This document shows, piece by piece, positions 36,831 to 46,051 of a stretch of 64,000 bases of DNA (position 1 is its first letter; the number at the start of each line of letters is the position of its first letter). This DNA comes from Geomicrobium halophilum. GTDB taxonomy: Bacteria; Bacillota; Bacilli; Bacillales; Marinococcaceae. The stretch lies in the NCBI RefSeq assembly GCF_014207655.1, contig NZ_JACHHJ010000001.1:1240001-1304000 (forward strand), written 5' to 3'. The translations under genes were made by a program, and so were the position numbers. The notes beneath the pieces are model-generated. The model was not told where the DNA came from, made no database searches, and was given only the letters and a program-made list of their open reading frames with translations.

Positions 36831-37742
36831 TTATTTAGGGTCATGCGTCAAACATGCTTCATAAAGGTTATTTTCTTTTAATGTCTCAATTAATGTTTCC
36901 CCAATTACCGCCGGTGTCTCAGCAACAGAGATGCCACATGATTCCATTGTTTTTTTCTTCTCCTCTGCTGTTCCTTTACCGCCGGAGATAATGGCACCAG
37001 CATGACCCATACGCTTTCCTGGAGGGGCAGTGGCGCCACCAATAAAGCCAACAACAGGTTTATTCATATTGGCTTTCACCCATTCAGCAGCTTCTTCTTC
37101 AGCGGTTCCACCGATTTCACCAATCATAACGACCGCTTTTGTATCTTCATCTTCATTAAACATCTTTAATGAGTCGATGAAATCTGTTCCGTTAACAGGG
37201 TCACCGCCAATTCCTACTGCCGTTGATTGCCCAACACCTGCGTTCGACAATTGATCAACGGCTTCGTACGTAAGCGTTCCAGAACGGGAAACCACGCCAA
37301 CATGCCCTTTTTGATGAATGTATCCAGGCATAATTCCAATTTTACATTCGTCCGGTGTAATGACACCCGGGCAGTTCGGCCCAACGAGGCGAGTTTTTTT
37401 GCCTTCCATATACCGTTTCACTTTCAGCATATCCATTACAGGGATCCCTTCAGTGATGCAGATGACAACATCAAGCTCTGCATCTACGGCCTCAAAAATC
37501 GCATCGGCAGCAAGTCCTGGTGGAACATAGATAACTGAAGCAGTGGCTCCTGTGGAAGCTACAGCTCCTGAGACCGTGTTAAAAATAGGGACACCTTCGA
37601 TTTCAGTTCCACCTTTTTTCGGTGTAACGCCTGCAACGATTTGAGTACCATATTCGATGGCCTGTTTTGTATGAAAAAGACCGGTTGCACCGGTAATCCC
37701 TTGTACAATCACTTTCGTATCTTTATTAATTAAGATACTCAT
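36831..37742 (-). CDS. sucD: Succinyl-CoA ligase (ADP-forming), alpha subunit
   Basis: TCA-cycle enzyme subunit that binds CoA and carries the phosphohistidine. CoA-binding [18 protein letters not shown] near residues 15-32; GPNCPGVI near 120-127; phospho-His in [18 protein letters not shown] near 245-262 (HAGA). It has 303 residues. It follows sucC by 18 bp and is coded as sucC-sucD in the order of transcription. Confidence 0.97.
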   Translation of the reverse strand: MSILINKDTKVIVQGITGATGLFHTKQAIEYGTQIVAGVTPKKGGTEIEGVPIFNTVSGAVASTGATASVIYVPPGLAADAIFEAVDAELDVVICITEGIPVMDMLKVKRYMEGKKTRLVGPNCPGVITPDECKIGIMPGYIHQKGHVGVVSRSGTLTYEAVDQLSNAGVGQSTAVGIGGDPVNGTDFIDSLKMFNEDEDTKAVVMIGEIGGTAEEEAAEWVKANMNKPVVGFIGGATAPPGKRMGHAGAIISGGKGTAEEKKKTMESCGISVAETPAVIGETLIETLKENNLYEACLTHDPK

Positions 37743-37760
37743 AGTAGAGTGCCCGCCTTT

Positions 37761-38921
37761 CTATTTTACTAAATCTACAATTTTTTCCGCGCCATCTGCC
37801 ATTGAATCTGCAGCGGTAATATTTAAGCCTGACTCTTCAAGAATCTTCTTGCCTTCAGCCACATTCGTACCCTCTAAACGGACGACAAGCGGCATCGTCA
37901 AGCCGATTTCTTTCGTAGCGGTTACAACACCTTCAGCGATGACGTCGCATTTCATAATTCCCCCGAATATATTTACATAAATGCCTTTCACATTTTCATC
38001 TTCGAGGATAATTTTGAATGCGGCCGTTACTTTTTCTGCGGTTGCACCGCCTCCTACGTCGAGGAAATTGGCCGGTTCGCCGCCATTATGCTTAATAATA
38101 TCCATCGTTGACATCGCCAGGCCAGCGCCGTTGACCATACAACCGATATTTCCATCTAAAGCAATGTAACTTAGGTCGTACTCGGATGCTTCGATTTCTT
38201 TAGGATCTTCTTCATCAAGGTCACGTAATTCTTGAATGTCTTTTTGACGAAATAGGGCGTTAGAATCAAAATTAAGTTTAGCATCAAGAGCGAGAACGTC
38301 GCCTTCTTTTGTTGTTACGAGGGGATTAATTTCTGCAACAGAGCAATCTTTCTCCACAAATACTTTGTAAAGCCCGCTCATAAACGCAACCGCTTTACCG
38401 AGAGAATCCTTCGGAATGTTCATGTTGAACGCGAGGCGGCGCGCCTGGAAACCTTGTAGACCAATGGCAGGGTCAATAAACTCTTTGAAGATTTTTTCGG
38501 GAGTTTCTTCGGCTACCTCTTCGATCTCAGTTCCACCTTCTTCAGAACCCATCAAAACGATGCGAGAAGTACTACGATCAAGGACTAAACCAATATAAAA
38601 CTCCTTGTCAATGTTGCATCCTTCCTCAATTAACAATCGTTTAACCTCTTTACCTTCTGGTCCGGTCTGGTGCGTGACGAGGGTTTTGCCGAGAATCTCA
38701 TCGGCATATGTACGCACCTCATCTTCGTTTTTAGCGACTTTTACACCGCCGGCTTTTCCGCGGCCGCCAGCATGTATTTGCGCCTTAACGACGCCCACAT
38801 CTGTGCTGAGTGAACGAGCTTTTTCAACGGCTTCATTAACAGAAAAAGCTACGTGCCCATTCGGTACAGCTACGCCATACTGTCTGAGTAAATCTTTACT
38901 CTGGTACTCATGAATATTCAT
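37761..38921 (-). CDS. sucC: Succinyl-CoA ligase (ADP-forming), beta subunit
   Basis: ATP-grasp subunit that binds nucleotide and succinate. [20 protein letters not shown] at the start, [18 protein letters not shown] near residues 46-63, [23 protein letters not shown] near 196-218 and [10 protein letters not shown]-type block [15 protein letters not shown] near 260-274. It has 386 residues, the standard length. It follows an accessory region with an ABC exporter rather than rnhB or the ylqGH genes seen in B. subtilis. Confidence 0.97.
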   Translation of the reverse strand: MNIHEYQSKDLLRQYGVAVPNGHVAFSVNEAVEKARSLSTDVGVVKAQIHAGGRGKAGGVKVAKNEDEVRTYADEILGKTLVTHQTGPEGKEVKRLLIEEGCNIDKEFYIGLVLDRSTSRIVLMGSEEGGTEIEEVAEETPEKIFKEFIDPAIGLQGFQARRLAFNMNIPKDSLGKAVAFMSGLYKVFVEKDCSVAEINPLVTTKEGDVLALDAKLNFDSNALFRQKDIQELRDLDEEDPKEIEASEYDLSYIALDGNIGCMVNGAGLAMSTMDIIKHNGGEPANFLDVGGGATAEKVTAAFKIILEDENVKGIYVNIFGGIMKCDVIAEGVVTATKEIGLTMPLVVRLEGTNVAEGKKILEESGLNITAADSMADGAEKIVDLVK

Positions 38922-39190
38922 GATCTTTCCATCCTCCCTATGAGTACATTCAGTTCCTTAACATACGGAAACATCCGCATGCCATATGATCTTTACACAC
39001 ATTTTTTATGATACCAGTCTTCCAGAAAAGAATAAAGTACAAGATTCGCGAAAGGTCCACACCTTTTTTGAATAACATAACCTACGAAAGCTGTAATGGA
39101 CAGGAAACACGTTGACTGAACTTTCGCGATAAATCGGATCTATTTGCTATCCCGTTTTACTTAATTAATAATAAATTTTTTATGTAAACA
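38922..39190 (-). other. Spacer upstream of sucC
   Basis: About 270 bp, AT-rich, with no open frame of note. It must contain the sucCD promoter, but no -35/-10 pair stands out (TATCAT near 39010 is a possible -10). GGGAGGATGGAAAGATC precedes sucC. Confidence 0.5.
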
Positions 39191-39236
39191 AATGGTGGTT
39201 AGCTATGGCAAGGTACTTCCATAGCTAACCACCATT
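39191..39236 (-). terminator. Very long perfect hairpin at the end of the ABC exporter operon
   Basis: An 18-bp perfect inverted repeat (AATGGTGGTTAGCTATGG with its complement) around a 10-nt loop. On the minus strand it is followed by TGTTTACAT and then A/T-rich sequence. Its 5' arm begins within the stop codon of the exporter gene at 39235. Confidence 0.75.
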
Positions 39237-41049
39237 ACGTCACATCCAGAGCTTGGAACTGGCTGATCACTAATTCGTAATATTTGCCTCGTTCTATCAT
39301 CAGCTCGTTATGGTTTCCTTGTTCTATAATATTTCCTTGTTCAAGGACGATAATATGATCAGCTTCACGAATCGTGGATAAACGGTGGGCAATCATGACT
39401 GATGTTCGATCCTTGAGGAGCGTTGCGAGCGCCTTCTGGATTTTCAGTTCCGTTTCTGTATCAATACTCGCTGTCGCCTCGTCCAGGATAATAATTTTCG
39501 GATCAGCGAGCAATGCACGGGCAAAAGAGAGTAGCTGCCGTTCTCCGACGGATAGAATGTTCCCCCGTTCCTCCACTTCTGTTTCAAACCCATTTTGTAG
39601 ATTTAGAATGAAATCATCAGCACCAATAGCCTCAGCAGCTCTTATTACTTCCTTATCACTTGCATCAGGTCTGCCGAAGCGAATGTTTTCCATAATGGTT
39701 CCCGAAAAGATAAAGGTATCTTGTAGGACCGTACTCACTTGTTCCCGTAATTCGTTCAGCCGATAATCCCGAATGTCTTTCCCATCGATACGCACAATTC
39801 CTCCAGTAGGATCATAATAACGCGCGATAAGATTGGCAACCGTTGATTTCCCAGAACCAGTGTGACCAACGAGGGCAGTCGTTTGCCCTGGTTCCATTCT
39901 TAAGGAGACTTCGTTCAACGCTTTCCGGGAGGTGTCATAGCTAAAAGACACCTCGTCAAACTCAATTTCGCCATTCAAATTTTTAGCGTGGGCTCCGTCC
40001 TTTTTATCGACAACATTTGGTTCTTCGTCTAAAAACTCGAAAATCCGTTCTGAAGAAGCCATAGCCACAAGCAATTGATTATATACTTGCCCAAGCCTGG
40101 AGATTGGCTCCCAAAACATTCCAAGGTAGAATGCGAAGGAGACTAGTACCCCAAATCCGATCGTCCCTTGAGAAATTAGGTATGCACCATACCAAATTAA
40201 AACGGCTGAACCTATAGCATTGGACATTTCAACAAACGGCCGGAAAAAAGCACTTTTCCGGGATGCATCATTCCAGGCATTAAAGTTTTCCTGATTGATT
40301 CCATTAAAATAACCTTTGTTCGCTTCTTCTTGGCTAAAAGACTGGGTCACCCGGATGCCCTGAATACTTTCATTCAAGTGTGAATTGAGTTTTGACTGTC
40401 GAATGCGCACAACCTGCCAGGCACGCCGAATACGTCTCCTCAATTTTGTAGAAATGAAAAACATAAGGGGTAAAACAATAAGGACTGCAAGTGCAAGCGG
40501 TGGACTTAACACAAAAAGAATGATGATAATACTAACGAGCATGACCACGTCCATTAAGAGGTTAATAATCCCATTTGTAAACAACTCTTGTAATGAATTG
40601 ATATCATTAACAACCCTTACTAGGATGGAGCCAGCTGACCTCGTATCAAAGAATCGATTTGAAAGGGTTTGAATATGATTAAACAATCGTTTCCTAAGCG
40701 CGAAAATCGCATTTTGACCAATTTCATTCGTCCATTTAATTCGAAAATGATTCGCAACTAAAGAAAAAATATACAAAAGCAATGCAAAGACGGACAGTTG
40801 AAACATTAAGCCATAATCTTGATTGGCAAGCGCTACATCTAAAGCCCATTGTCCAATGATGAGCGGCACAACGAGTCGTACTCCCGTTGTAATCATCATT
40901 GCGACAATCGCCTTGGGAATTAAGCTTTTGCTTGTTTTCATATAAGCAAACAACCGAATTAATTTTCCCCAATTGAATGGTTTCTCAATGGCCGTATCTT
41001 TACTGTAATGAAACCGCTTCAAGATACGCTCACTAAACTCTTGCCCCAT
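39235..41049 (-). CDS. ABC exporter half-transporter, BmrD/YheH-like
   Basis: Half-size ABC exporter (membrane domain about residues 40-330 with six helices; nucleotide-binding domain about 360-600). Walker A GHTGSGKST near 394-402, signature LSVGERQ near 499-505 rather than LSGGQ, Walker B IIILDEATASID near 520-531 with its catalytic Glu, and switch His in IAHRLS near 552-557. 604 residues. It is paired with the next gene; the altered signature here and the altered Walker B there fit a heterodimer of BmrCD type. The substrate is unknown, probably drugs or lipids. Confidence 0.88.
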   Translation of the reverse strand: MGQEFSERILKRFHYSKDTAIEKPFNWGKLIRLFAYMKTSKSLIPKAIVAMMITTGVRLVVPLIIGQWALDVALANQDYGLMFQLSVFALLLYIFSLVANHFRIKWTNEIGQNAIFALRKRLFNHIQTLSNRFFDTRSAGSILVRVVNDINSLQELFTNGIINLLMDVVMLVSIIIILFVLSPPLALAVLIVLPLMFFISTKLRRRIRRAWQVVRIRQSKLNSHLNESIQGIRVTQSFSQEEANKGYFNGINQENFNAWNDASRKSAFFRPFVEMSNAIGSAVLIWYGAYLISQGTIGFGVLVSFAFYLGMFWEPISRLGQVYNQLLVAMASSERIFEFLDEEPNVVDKKDGAHAKNLNGEIEFDEVSFSYDTSRKALNEVSLRMEPGQTTALVGHTGSGKSTVANLIARYYDPTGGIVRIDGKDIRDYRLNELREQVSTVLQDTFIFSGTIMENIRFGRPDASDKEVIRAAEAIGADDFILNLQNGFETEVEERGNILSVGERQLLSFARALLADPKIIILDEATASIDTETELKIQKALATLLKDRTSVMIAHRLSTIREADHIIVLEQGNIIEQGNHNELMIERGKYYELVISQFQALDVT

Positions 41050-41076
41050 GAATTGATTCTCCTCTCACCTGGTCAA

Positions 41077-42819
41077 TTATGCGTTTATCGCTTCTAAATC
41101 TTGATACTGAATATCATAAATACGGCGATACAATCCATCGTTCGTTAATAATTGCTCGTGTGTGCCCCTTTCAGCAATTTGTCCATTCTCTAACACGAGG
41201 ATGGTATCCGCATGCTGAACGCTTGAAATTCGGTGGGCAATAATGAACGTTGTCCTCCCGCGCATAAGTTCACGGAAAGCTGCTTGAATTTTGAATTCCG
41301 TTTGCATATCTACTGCACTAGTGGCATCATCAAGCACGAGAATGCTTGGGTTAATTAAAAGTGCACGTGCGATCGAAATTCGTTGCTTTTGTCCTCCAGA
41401 TAATCCCATTCCGCGTTCACCAAGCACTGTATTATAACCATGAGGTAAGGCTTCAATGAATTCATGGGCCTGGGCACGTTTTGCAGCATCCATAATATGT
41501 TCCATCGTCACATCCGGTTGTCCGTAAGCGATATTGTCACGTATGGTTGAACTGAATAAGAAAGGCTCCTGCAGTACAAAACCGATTTTTTCCCGCAGGG
41601 AACGGAACCTATAATTTCGGTTATCAACGCCGTCAATGAGCACCTCGCCTTCTGTCGGCTCATAAAAACGGGCGATCAAATGCGTGATGCTCGACTTCCC
41701 TGCTCCTGTCGCCCCCATAAGACCGATCACTTCACCAGCGCGAGCTTGAAAGTTAATGTCTTTAAGTGCCATTTTATTCTCACCGGGATAGAGAAAGTTT
41801 ACCTTTTTAAAAGTTACCTCACCGCTCATATCCTGGGCAGTAATGGAATTTTTACGGTCATAAATATCTTCTTCCTCATTTAATATTTCAAGTAAACGTT
41901 CGCCAGATGCTTTTGACTGACTAAACGTATTAATGATAAACCCTAAATTCGTAAGCGGGCCCATGATATACCAGACCAGACTGAAGAAAGCCACAAGTTC
42001 TCCGGGCATTAACGTCCCGTAGATCGCAAGATATCCACCATACGCAAGTAATAAAACGACTGCCATATTACCGATGAACTCCATCACGGGAAAATAACGA
42101 GCCCAAATGCCAGACGTATATAAATATTTATCACGGTAGTCCATATTTTTTTCCTCAAAGCGGCCCATTTCGAAATTTTCCCTCGATAAAGATTTTACTG
42201 TGTTTATTCCGCTTACATTTTCCTGAACACGAGTATTCAAACTCGCCATTGAAAGGCGAATATCATAAAAAGCCGGATGAACAAATTTATCAAACCGATG
42301 GACAGTGAAAGCTAGAATTGGCATCATCAACATGGTAATAAGCGCGAGCTGCGGTGAATAATAAAACATGACCGACAAACTAAAAGCAACAATCATAACA
42401 AAGTTAAATAACTGGGCGAAACCAAAAGAAAGAAAATGACGAAATCCCTCCACATCCGCAGTCAAACGCGACATCAAGTCACCTGTCCGCGCATTATCAT
42501 AAAATCTAAATGGAATAAATTGCAGTTTGTCATAAAGCACCTGCCGAAGTGAATATACCGTTTGAATGCCGAATAGATCCCCTAAGTATTGGTTAAAATA
42601 GGCTGCAATCCCCTTAAAAAGCATAATAAAAATGAAGCCAATGGAAAGCAAAGGGATAATGGAGAAATTTTGGTTAACGATTCCTTCGTCAATGGCAAGT
42701 TGCAAAAATATTGGGTAAACAACGGTCAGTCCTGTTACAAACAATAAAGACAAAATGGAGCCAAAAAAATAACGCCGATAAGGCCAATAGAATCGGCTTA
42801 ATTGTTTGAATACTTCCAT
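41077..42819 (-). CDS. ABC exporter half-transporter, BmrC/YheI-like
   Basis: Partner of the gene downstream, 27 bp apart. Six membrane helices (about residues 15-310), then the nucleotide-binding domain: Walker A GATGAGKSS near 374-382, canonical signature LSGGQKQ near 478-484, Walker B ILVLDDATSAVD near 499-510 with Asp in place of the catalytic Glu. The ATG at 42819 (MEVFKQLSRFYWPYRRY) follows GGAGGGAAAC; the upstream frame to 42843 is rejected. 580 residues. This pair is not at this place in B. subtilis. Confidence 0.88.
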   Translation of the reverse strand: MEVFKQLSRFYWPYRRYFFGSILSLLFVTGLTVVYPIFLQLAIDEGIVNQNFSIIPLLSIGFIFIMLFKGIAAYFNQYLGDLFGIQTVYSLRQVLYDKLQFIPFRFYDNARTGDLMSRLTADVEGFRHFLSFGFAQLFNFVMIVAFSLSVMFYYSPQLALITMLMMPILAFTVHRFDKFVHPAFYDIRLSMASLNTRVQENVSGINTVKSLSRENFEMGRFEEKNMDYRDKYLYTSGIWARYFPVMEFIGNMAVVLLLAYGGYLAIYGTLMPGELVAFFSLVWYIMGPLTNLGFIINTFSQSKASGERLLEILNEEEDIYDRKNSITAQDMSGEVTFKKVNFLYPGENKMALKDINFQARAGEVIGLMGATGAGKSSITHLIARFYEPTEGEVLIDGVDNRNYRFRSLREKIGFVLQEPFLFSSTIRDNIAYGQPDVTMEHIMDAAKRAQAHEFIEALPHGYNTVLGERGMGLSGGQKQRISIARALLINPSILVLDDATSAVDMQTEFKIQAAFRELMRGRTTFIIAHRISSVQHADTILVLENGQIAERGTHEQLLTNDGLYRRIYDIQYQDLEAINA

Positions 42820-42906
42820 GTAAAGTTTCCCTCCATTCCTCAATTACATAGCAGCTTATAATATATCGTGTTTCGAAATAAATGACTATTGCTTTGTTTG
42901 CTTAAA

Positions 42907-42925
42907 ATTTCGATTTAATCGAAAT
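42907..42925. promoter_or_regulatory. Palindrome upstream of the ABC exporter genes
   Basis: ATTTCGAT-TTA-ATCGAAAT, two 8-bp arms about 85 bases before the exporter start, with a possible promoter (TAGTCA, 17 bp, TATATT) between it and the gene. It looks like an operator for a dimeric repressor. No regulator gene lies beside it. Confidence 0.35.
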
Positions 42926-43003
42926 AAGCTCTTATATAACGTTCGTATTGCCCCATTTCACGTGATTGCTTCGATTTTCTTTTTCTATTTACAGAAATAC
43001 CGT

Positions 43004-43372
43004 TCAGTTTCCTTTATAAGACACCCGCCCAAACCATCGATATCGTCGTATGGAAACAAAACGATAAATGGGCCTTCCAAGAACAATAGCGCCCGGAAGA
43101 TAAAGAAACAAAGCAAAGGGAAGGGTAACAGGGAAAATAGAAAGAAGCTTACGGACCGTATTGTAACCTGTCAAAACTTTTTTGTCTTTCGTCAACATAT
43201 ATATTTCATCGTACATATTTTTATAAGCATTTGCCTTCTCCAGTGTATTTCTACTTACCCTTTGGACAGGGAACCAGGCAACATCGTTTTGCCAGTCCAG
43301 TTTTTGCAAGACAGCTTTAACACTGCGGCATAAAGGGCATTCCGCATCGTAAAAAACAATATGTTGATCCAT
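43004..43372 (-). CDS. DCC-family thiol-disulfide oxidoreductase (DUF393, YuxK-like)
   Basis: Small protein of the DUF393/DCC family, named for its D-x-x-C-x-x-C motif: here VFYDAECPLCRSV near residues 6-18. The rest fits the family (VLTGYNTVRKLLSIFPVTLP near 67-86; a hydrophobic stretch near 80-100 and the terminal RYRWFG). 122 residues. The true reaction of the family is unproven; a thioredoxin-like fold is predicted. It stands alone, upstream of the exporter pair and in the same direction, with GGAGGAG before the ATG. Confidence 0.85.
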   Translation of the reverse strand: MDQHIVFYDAECPLCRSVKAVLQKLDWQNDVAWFPVQRVSRNTLEKANAYKNMYDEIYMLTKDKKVLTGYNTVRKLLSIFPVTLPFALFLYLPGAIVLGRPIYRFVSIRRYRWFGRVSYKGN

Positions 43373-43424
43373 AGGTATCTCCTCCCTTATGTACGATTTC
43401 CTAGTAATAGTACCAGGTAAACAT

Positions 43425-43450
43425 CAAAGCAGGTGCATATACACCTGCCC
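43425..43450 (-). terminator. Hairpin after the small gene at 43457
   Basis: GCAGGTG pairs with CACCTGC around a 6-nt loop (43429-43448) and is followed on the minus strand by TTTGATGTTT, a weak U-tract. Confidence 0.45.
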
Positions 43451-43456
43451 ATCATG

Positions 43457-43645
43457 TTAACAACTCTCATCTTTACTGTCATCTTGATCTTTTTGTTTCC
43501 TTACCTTTTTTGTCATATCCTTAGCCATTGCATCGGTTTGCTGAATCGCGTGAAAGACCCCAAATTCGTTGGCCATTTCTTCTTTATAGGTATCGACAAC
43601 TTCTTGGCTAGCCTCAATGTCTAATAAATTTTTTGGTTTGGACAC
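43457..43645 (-). CDS. Small protein, possible divergent alpha/beta SASP
   Basis: 62 residues from a GTG at 43645 behind AAGGAGGTGTACGT. The order LLDIEASQEVVDTYKEEMANEFGV (residues 7-30) and then AKDMTKKVRKQ resembles the alpha/beta small acid-soluble spore protein pattern (LLVPGAxQAxxxMKxEIAxEFGV, then GEITKRLV), which coats spore DNA. It lacks the glycine-rich central loop, so the match is partial. A charged Lys/Asp tail follows. Between rnhB and the DCC gene it has its own ribosome binding site and terminator-like hairpin, as SASP genes do. The function remains a guess. Confidence 0.5.
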   Translation of the reverse strand: MSKPKNLLDIEASQEVVDTYKEEMANEFGVFHAIQQTDAMAKDMTKKVRKQKDQDDSKDESC

Positions 43646-43838
43646 ACGTACACCTCCTTAAATTTAGGATCATTTTAGTGTGTCCGGTTTTAGAATTTTT
43701 CTTTCATTCGATTCTTGATGGGCGTATCGATTCACGTGCTAGGATCATGCTAATATTAGTGTTTGCGGCCCACCAAATTCTGCTCGGTTGTCATCCAAAG
43801 ATTTCAGTCTTGCAAAACGAGTACGCAGTGCCTTTTCA

Positions 43839-44606
43839 TTACGCATGTCTTTTCGATACAGGCTGAAAAGAACGACGATGCTCTGGACAGGGTCCGTGCT
43901 TATCTAAAATTTGTAAATGCTCCTTCGTCCCATAGCCAACATTTTGATCAAATCTGTAGGCCGGATACTGTTCGTGTAGCGTTTTCATATATGTATCTCT
44001 TGTTACTTTCGCAACAACAGAGGCAGCAGCAATGCACGCGCTTTTCGCATCACCTTTAATTAAGGATGTTTGGCGAATGTCTAGCGGGAGATCCATAGCG
44101 TCAACCAGGAGATGATCCACCCGTGTTGAAAGGTCTTCTACGGCACGAGTCATCGCGAGGCGTGAGGCATAATAAATATTCATATTGTCAATTTCCTGTG
44201 ACGACGACGTGCCGATGCCAACATCCCCGTTGGCCATGATCTCATTATAGAAATACTCCAGTTTTTTGGCATTCAACTTTTTAGAATCTGTAAGCCCTGC
44301 CAACTCAAGCGAAGCAGGTAAAACCACAGCAGCTGCTACCACTGGACCTGCAAGCGGCCCCCGTCCCACTTCATCAACCCCTGCCATTTGCGCGCCCGGA
44401 AAGCTAAACTTCTGCTCAAAGAATCGCATATCCCTAAATTGTTGCAGCTCTTGGGCTTCAAGTTCACGCATCCGGTCATAACGATCCATTAAATCTTGAA
44501 CACCTTTCCGTGTATCTGCGCGCAATTCTTGAAGCCATGTATCCGAGGGTGTAGTTTCAGTAAATAGTTTTTCTTTAATTTTTACAATGGGGGTTTTTTT
44601 GACCAT
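43839..44606 (-). CDS. rnhB: Ribonuclease HII
   Basis: Cuts RNA of RNA-DNA hybrids and misincorporated ribonucleotides. Catalytic DEVGRGPLAG near residues 78-87 (Asp-Glu), SKKLNAKK near 106-113, and the second acidic pair in HLLVDAMDLP near 165-174. It has 255 residues from the ATG at 44606, which follows GAGGTGTGAAG; the GTG at 44612 is rejected. The N-terminal extension of about 70 residues before the catalytic core is typical of Bacillus RNase HII. Confidence 0.95.
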   Translation of the reverse strand: MVKKTPIVKIKEKLFTETTPSDTWLQELRADTRKGVQDLMDRYDRMRELEAQELQQFRDMRFFEQKFSFPGAQMAGVDEVGRGPLAGPVVAAAVVLPASLELAGLTDSKKLNAKKLEYFYNEIMANGDVGIGTSSSQEIDNMNIYYASRLAMTRAVEDLSTRVDHLLVDAMDLPLDIRQTSLIKGDAKSACIAAASVVAKVTRDTYMKTLHEQYPAYRFDQNVGYGTKEHLQILDKHGPCPEHRRSFQPVSKRHA

Positions 44607-44645
44607 CTTCACACCTCTTTATTTATCTCGGGAAGTTTCTCATGT

Positions 44646-45500
44646 TTAATAACTATCCATAGGTGCTTCCAATGAACAGGAACCCAGTTTTTGAGAACGA
44701 AAATCACGTAGAACGATTTCAGCCGCCTTATCAAAATCCACATCGCCACCTGCGATTAGACAGCCGCGTTTACGACCAATCGCTTCGAAAATCTCTACAC
44801 CTTCTTCTGGAAGTTGTGACAACTTATAGCGTGCTTCCAACGCTTCTGGGTAGCGTTTGTGCAGCTGTTGAATTAAATAGAGAACCACGTCTTGAAAAAC
44901 GAGACGCTCGTCTTTAATTGCTCCAGTAATCGCAAGTTTATATCCAACCTCAGGATCTTCAAATTTCGGCCACAAGATACCGGGGGTGTCAAGCACTTCC
45001 ATTTGCTTGCCCACTTTTAGCCAACGATTGCCCTTAGTGACCCCTGGCTTGTCCCCAGTATCTGCTTGGTTTTTGCCAACGAGGCGATTGATCAATGTTG
45101 ATTTCCCCACATTTGGGATTCCCACAATCATTGCCCGTATTGCCCGGTTTTGAATCCCTTTTTTTTGCAATGCTTCCATCCTTGGCTTTGCAAGCCTTTT
45201 GACTTCCTGAACAAGTTTGGATACGCCTTGATTATGCTTGGCATTAACCAGGACGACACTTTCGCCGTTTTGGGAAAAATGTTGTTGCCATTCTTTTGTA
45301 ACAACGTCATCAGCCATATCCTTTTTCATCATTGCAATAACCTTCGGTCGACCCGAAAGTACTTCATTTAAAACGGGGTTACGGGAAGCCTCGGGGATAC
45401 GGGCATCCGCAAGTTCAACAACAACATCTACACGTTTAATATATTCTTCAAGTTCACGCGTTGCTTTTGCCATGTGACCCGGGTACCATTGAATCGTCAT
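44646..45500 (-). CDS. rbgA: Ribosome biogenesis GTPase RbgA (YlqF)
   Basis: Circularly permuted GTPase required for the last steps of 50S subunit assembly. The NKxD-like G4 (VIAMMKKDMAD near residues 54-64) precedes the P-loop GIPNVGKSTLINRL near 127-140 and G3 LDTPGILWPK near 169-178, the permuted G4-G5-G1-G2-G3 order. The C-terminal helical RNA-binding domain follows. 284 residues. It sits between rplS and rnhB as in B. subtilis. Confidence 0.96.
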   Translation of the reverse strand: MTIQWYPGHMAKATRELEEYIKRVDVVVELADARIPEASRNPVLNEVLSGRPKVIAMMKKDMADDVVTKEWQQHFSQNGESVVLVNAKHNQGVSKLVQEVKRLAKPRMEALQKKGIQNRAIRAMIVGIPNVGKSTLINRLVGKNQADTGDKPGVTKGNRWLKVGKQMEVLDTPGILWPKFEDPEVGYKLAITGAIKDERLVFQDVVLYLIQQLHKRYPEALEARYKLSQLPEEGVEIFEAIGRKRGCLIAGGDVDFDKAAEIVLRDFRSQKLGSCSLEAPMDSY

Positions 45501-45539
45501 GATTGTAATGTCACCTCCTTGTTAAACCTTTCAAATCGT

Positions 45540-45580
45540 AGAAAAAGAGCTTGGTAGGATAGAGGGCCCCCAAGCTCTTT
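45540..45580 (-). terminator. Intrinsic terminator after rplS
   Basis: A perfect 11-bp stem (AAAGAGCTTGG with CCAAGCTCTTT) around a 15-nt loop, with TTTTTC on the minus strand, 14 bases after rplS. It separates rplS from rbgA. Confidence 0.85.
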
Positions 45581-45593
45581 ACTAGAATGATCA

Positions 45594-45938
45594 TTAACGA
45601 AGTTCCTTGACACGTGCGGCTTTTCCTTGCAACTTCCGCAAGTAGTAAAGTCTAGATTGACGAACTCGGCCACGACGTCTAACTTCGATTTTGTCAATTT
45701 TAGGTGAATGAACAGGGAATGTCCGTTCAATACCAATTCCTGACGTCGTTTTGCGAACCGTAAACGTTTCGCTTACCGAACTGCCACGACGTTTTAAGAC
45801 AACGCCTTGAAATACCTGGATACGTTCACGTGATCCCTCAACAACTTTTACGTGAACCGCTACTGTATCTCCAGGGCGAAAGTTAGGTACGTCATCTTTC
45901 AGTTGAGATTTCGTTACTTCCTTTAGTAAATGACTCAT
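45594..45938 (-). CDS. rplS: 50S ribosomal protein L19
   Basis: Large-subunit protein at the subunit interface. The blocks [29 protein letters not shown] near residues 21-49 and [46 protein letters not shown] near 67-112 are standard. 114 residues. It has a long structured leader and a possible separate promoter inside the trmD 3' end, and a strong terminator after it, so it can be expressed as a single-gene transcript. Confidence 0.97.
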   Translation of the reverse strand: MSHLLKEVTKSQLKDDVPNFRPGDTVAVHVKVVEGSRERIQVFQGVVLKRRGSSVSETFTVRKTTSGIGIERTFPVHSPKIDKIEVRRRGRVRQSRLYYLRKLQGKAARVKELR

Positions 45939-46020
45939 GAGATCTTCCTCCTTTCTTCTCGGATGCTCTTACGGGTTTTCCGAAGCGGAACATCGGATTC
46001 AAAGGCTTCTGCCACAACGT
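45939..46020 (-). promoter_or_regulatory. Candidate L19 leader RNA upstream of rplS
   Basis: The transcript ahead of rplS folds into nested stems: TTCCG-CTT-CGGAA (around 45975-45987), enclosed by GATG with CATC, directly before the GAAAGGAGG ribosome binding site. Bacterial L19 leaders of this kind are known in Bacillota upstream of rplS and are thought to bind L19. My match is to position and overall fold, not to a computed model. Confidence 0.4.
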
Positions 46021-46022
46021 AC

Positions 46023-46051
46023 ATCATAGCATAACAAGCATTTTTCAGCAA
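46023..46051 (-). promoter_or_regulatory. Possible promoter for rplS inside trmD
   Basis: TTGCTG, 17 bp and TATGAT on the minus strand, overlapping the last bases of trmD. The predicted start falls just before the leader structure. Confidence 0.4.
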
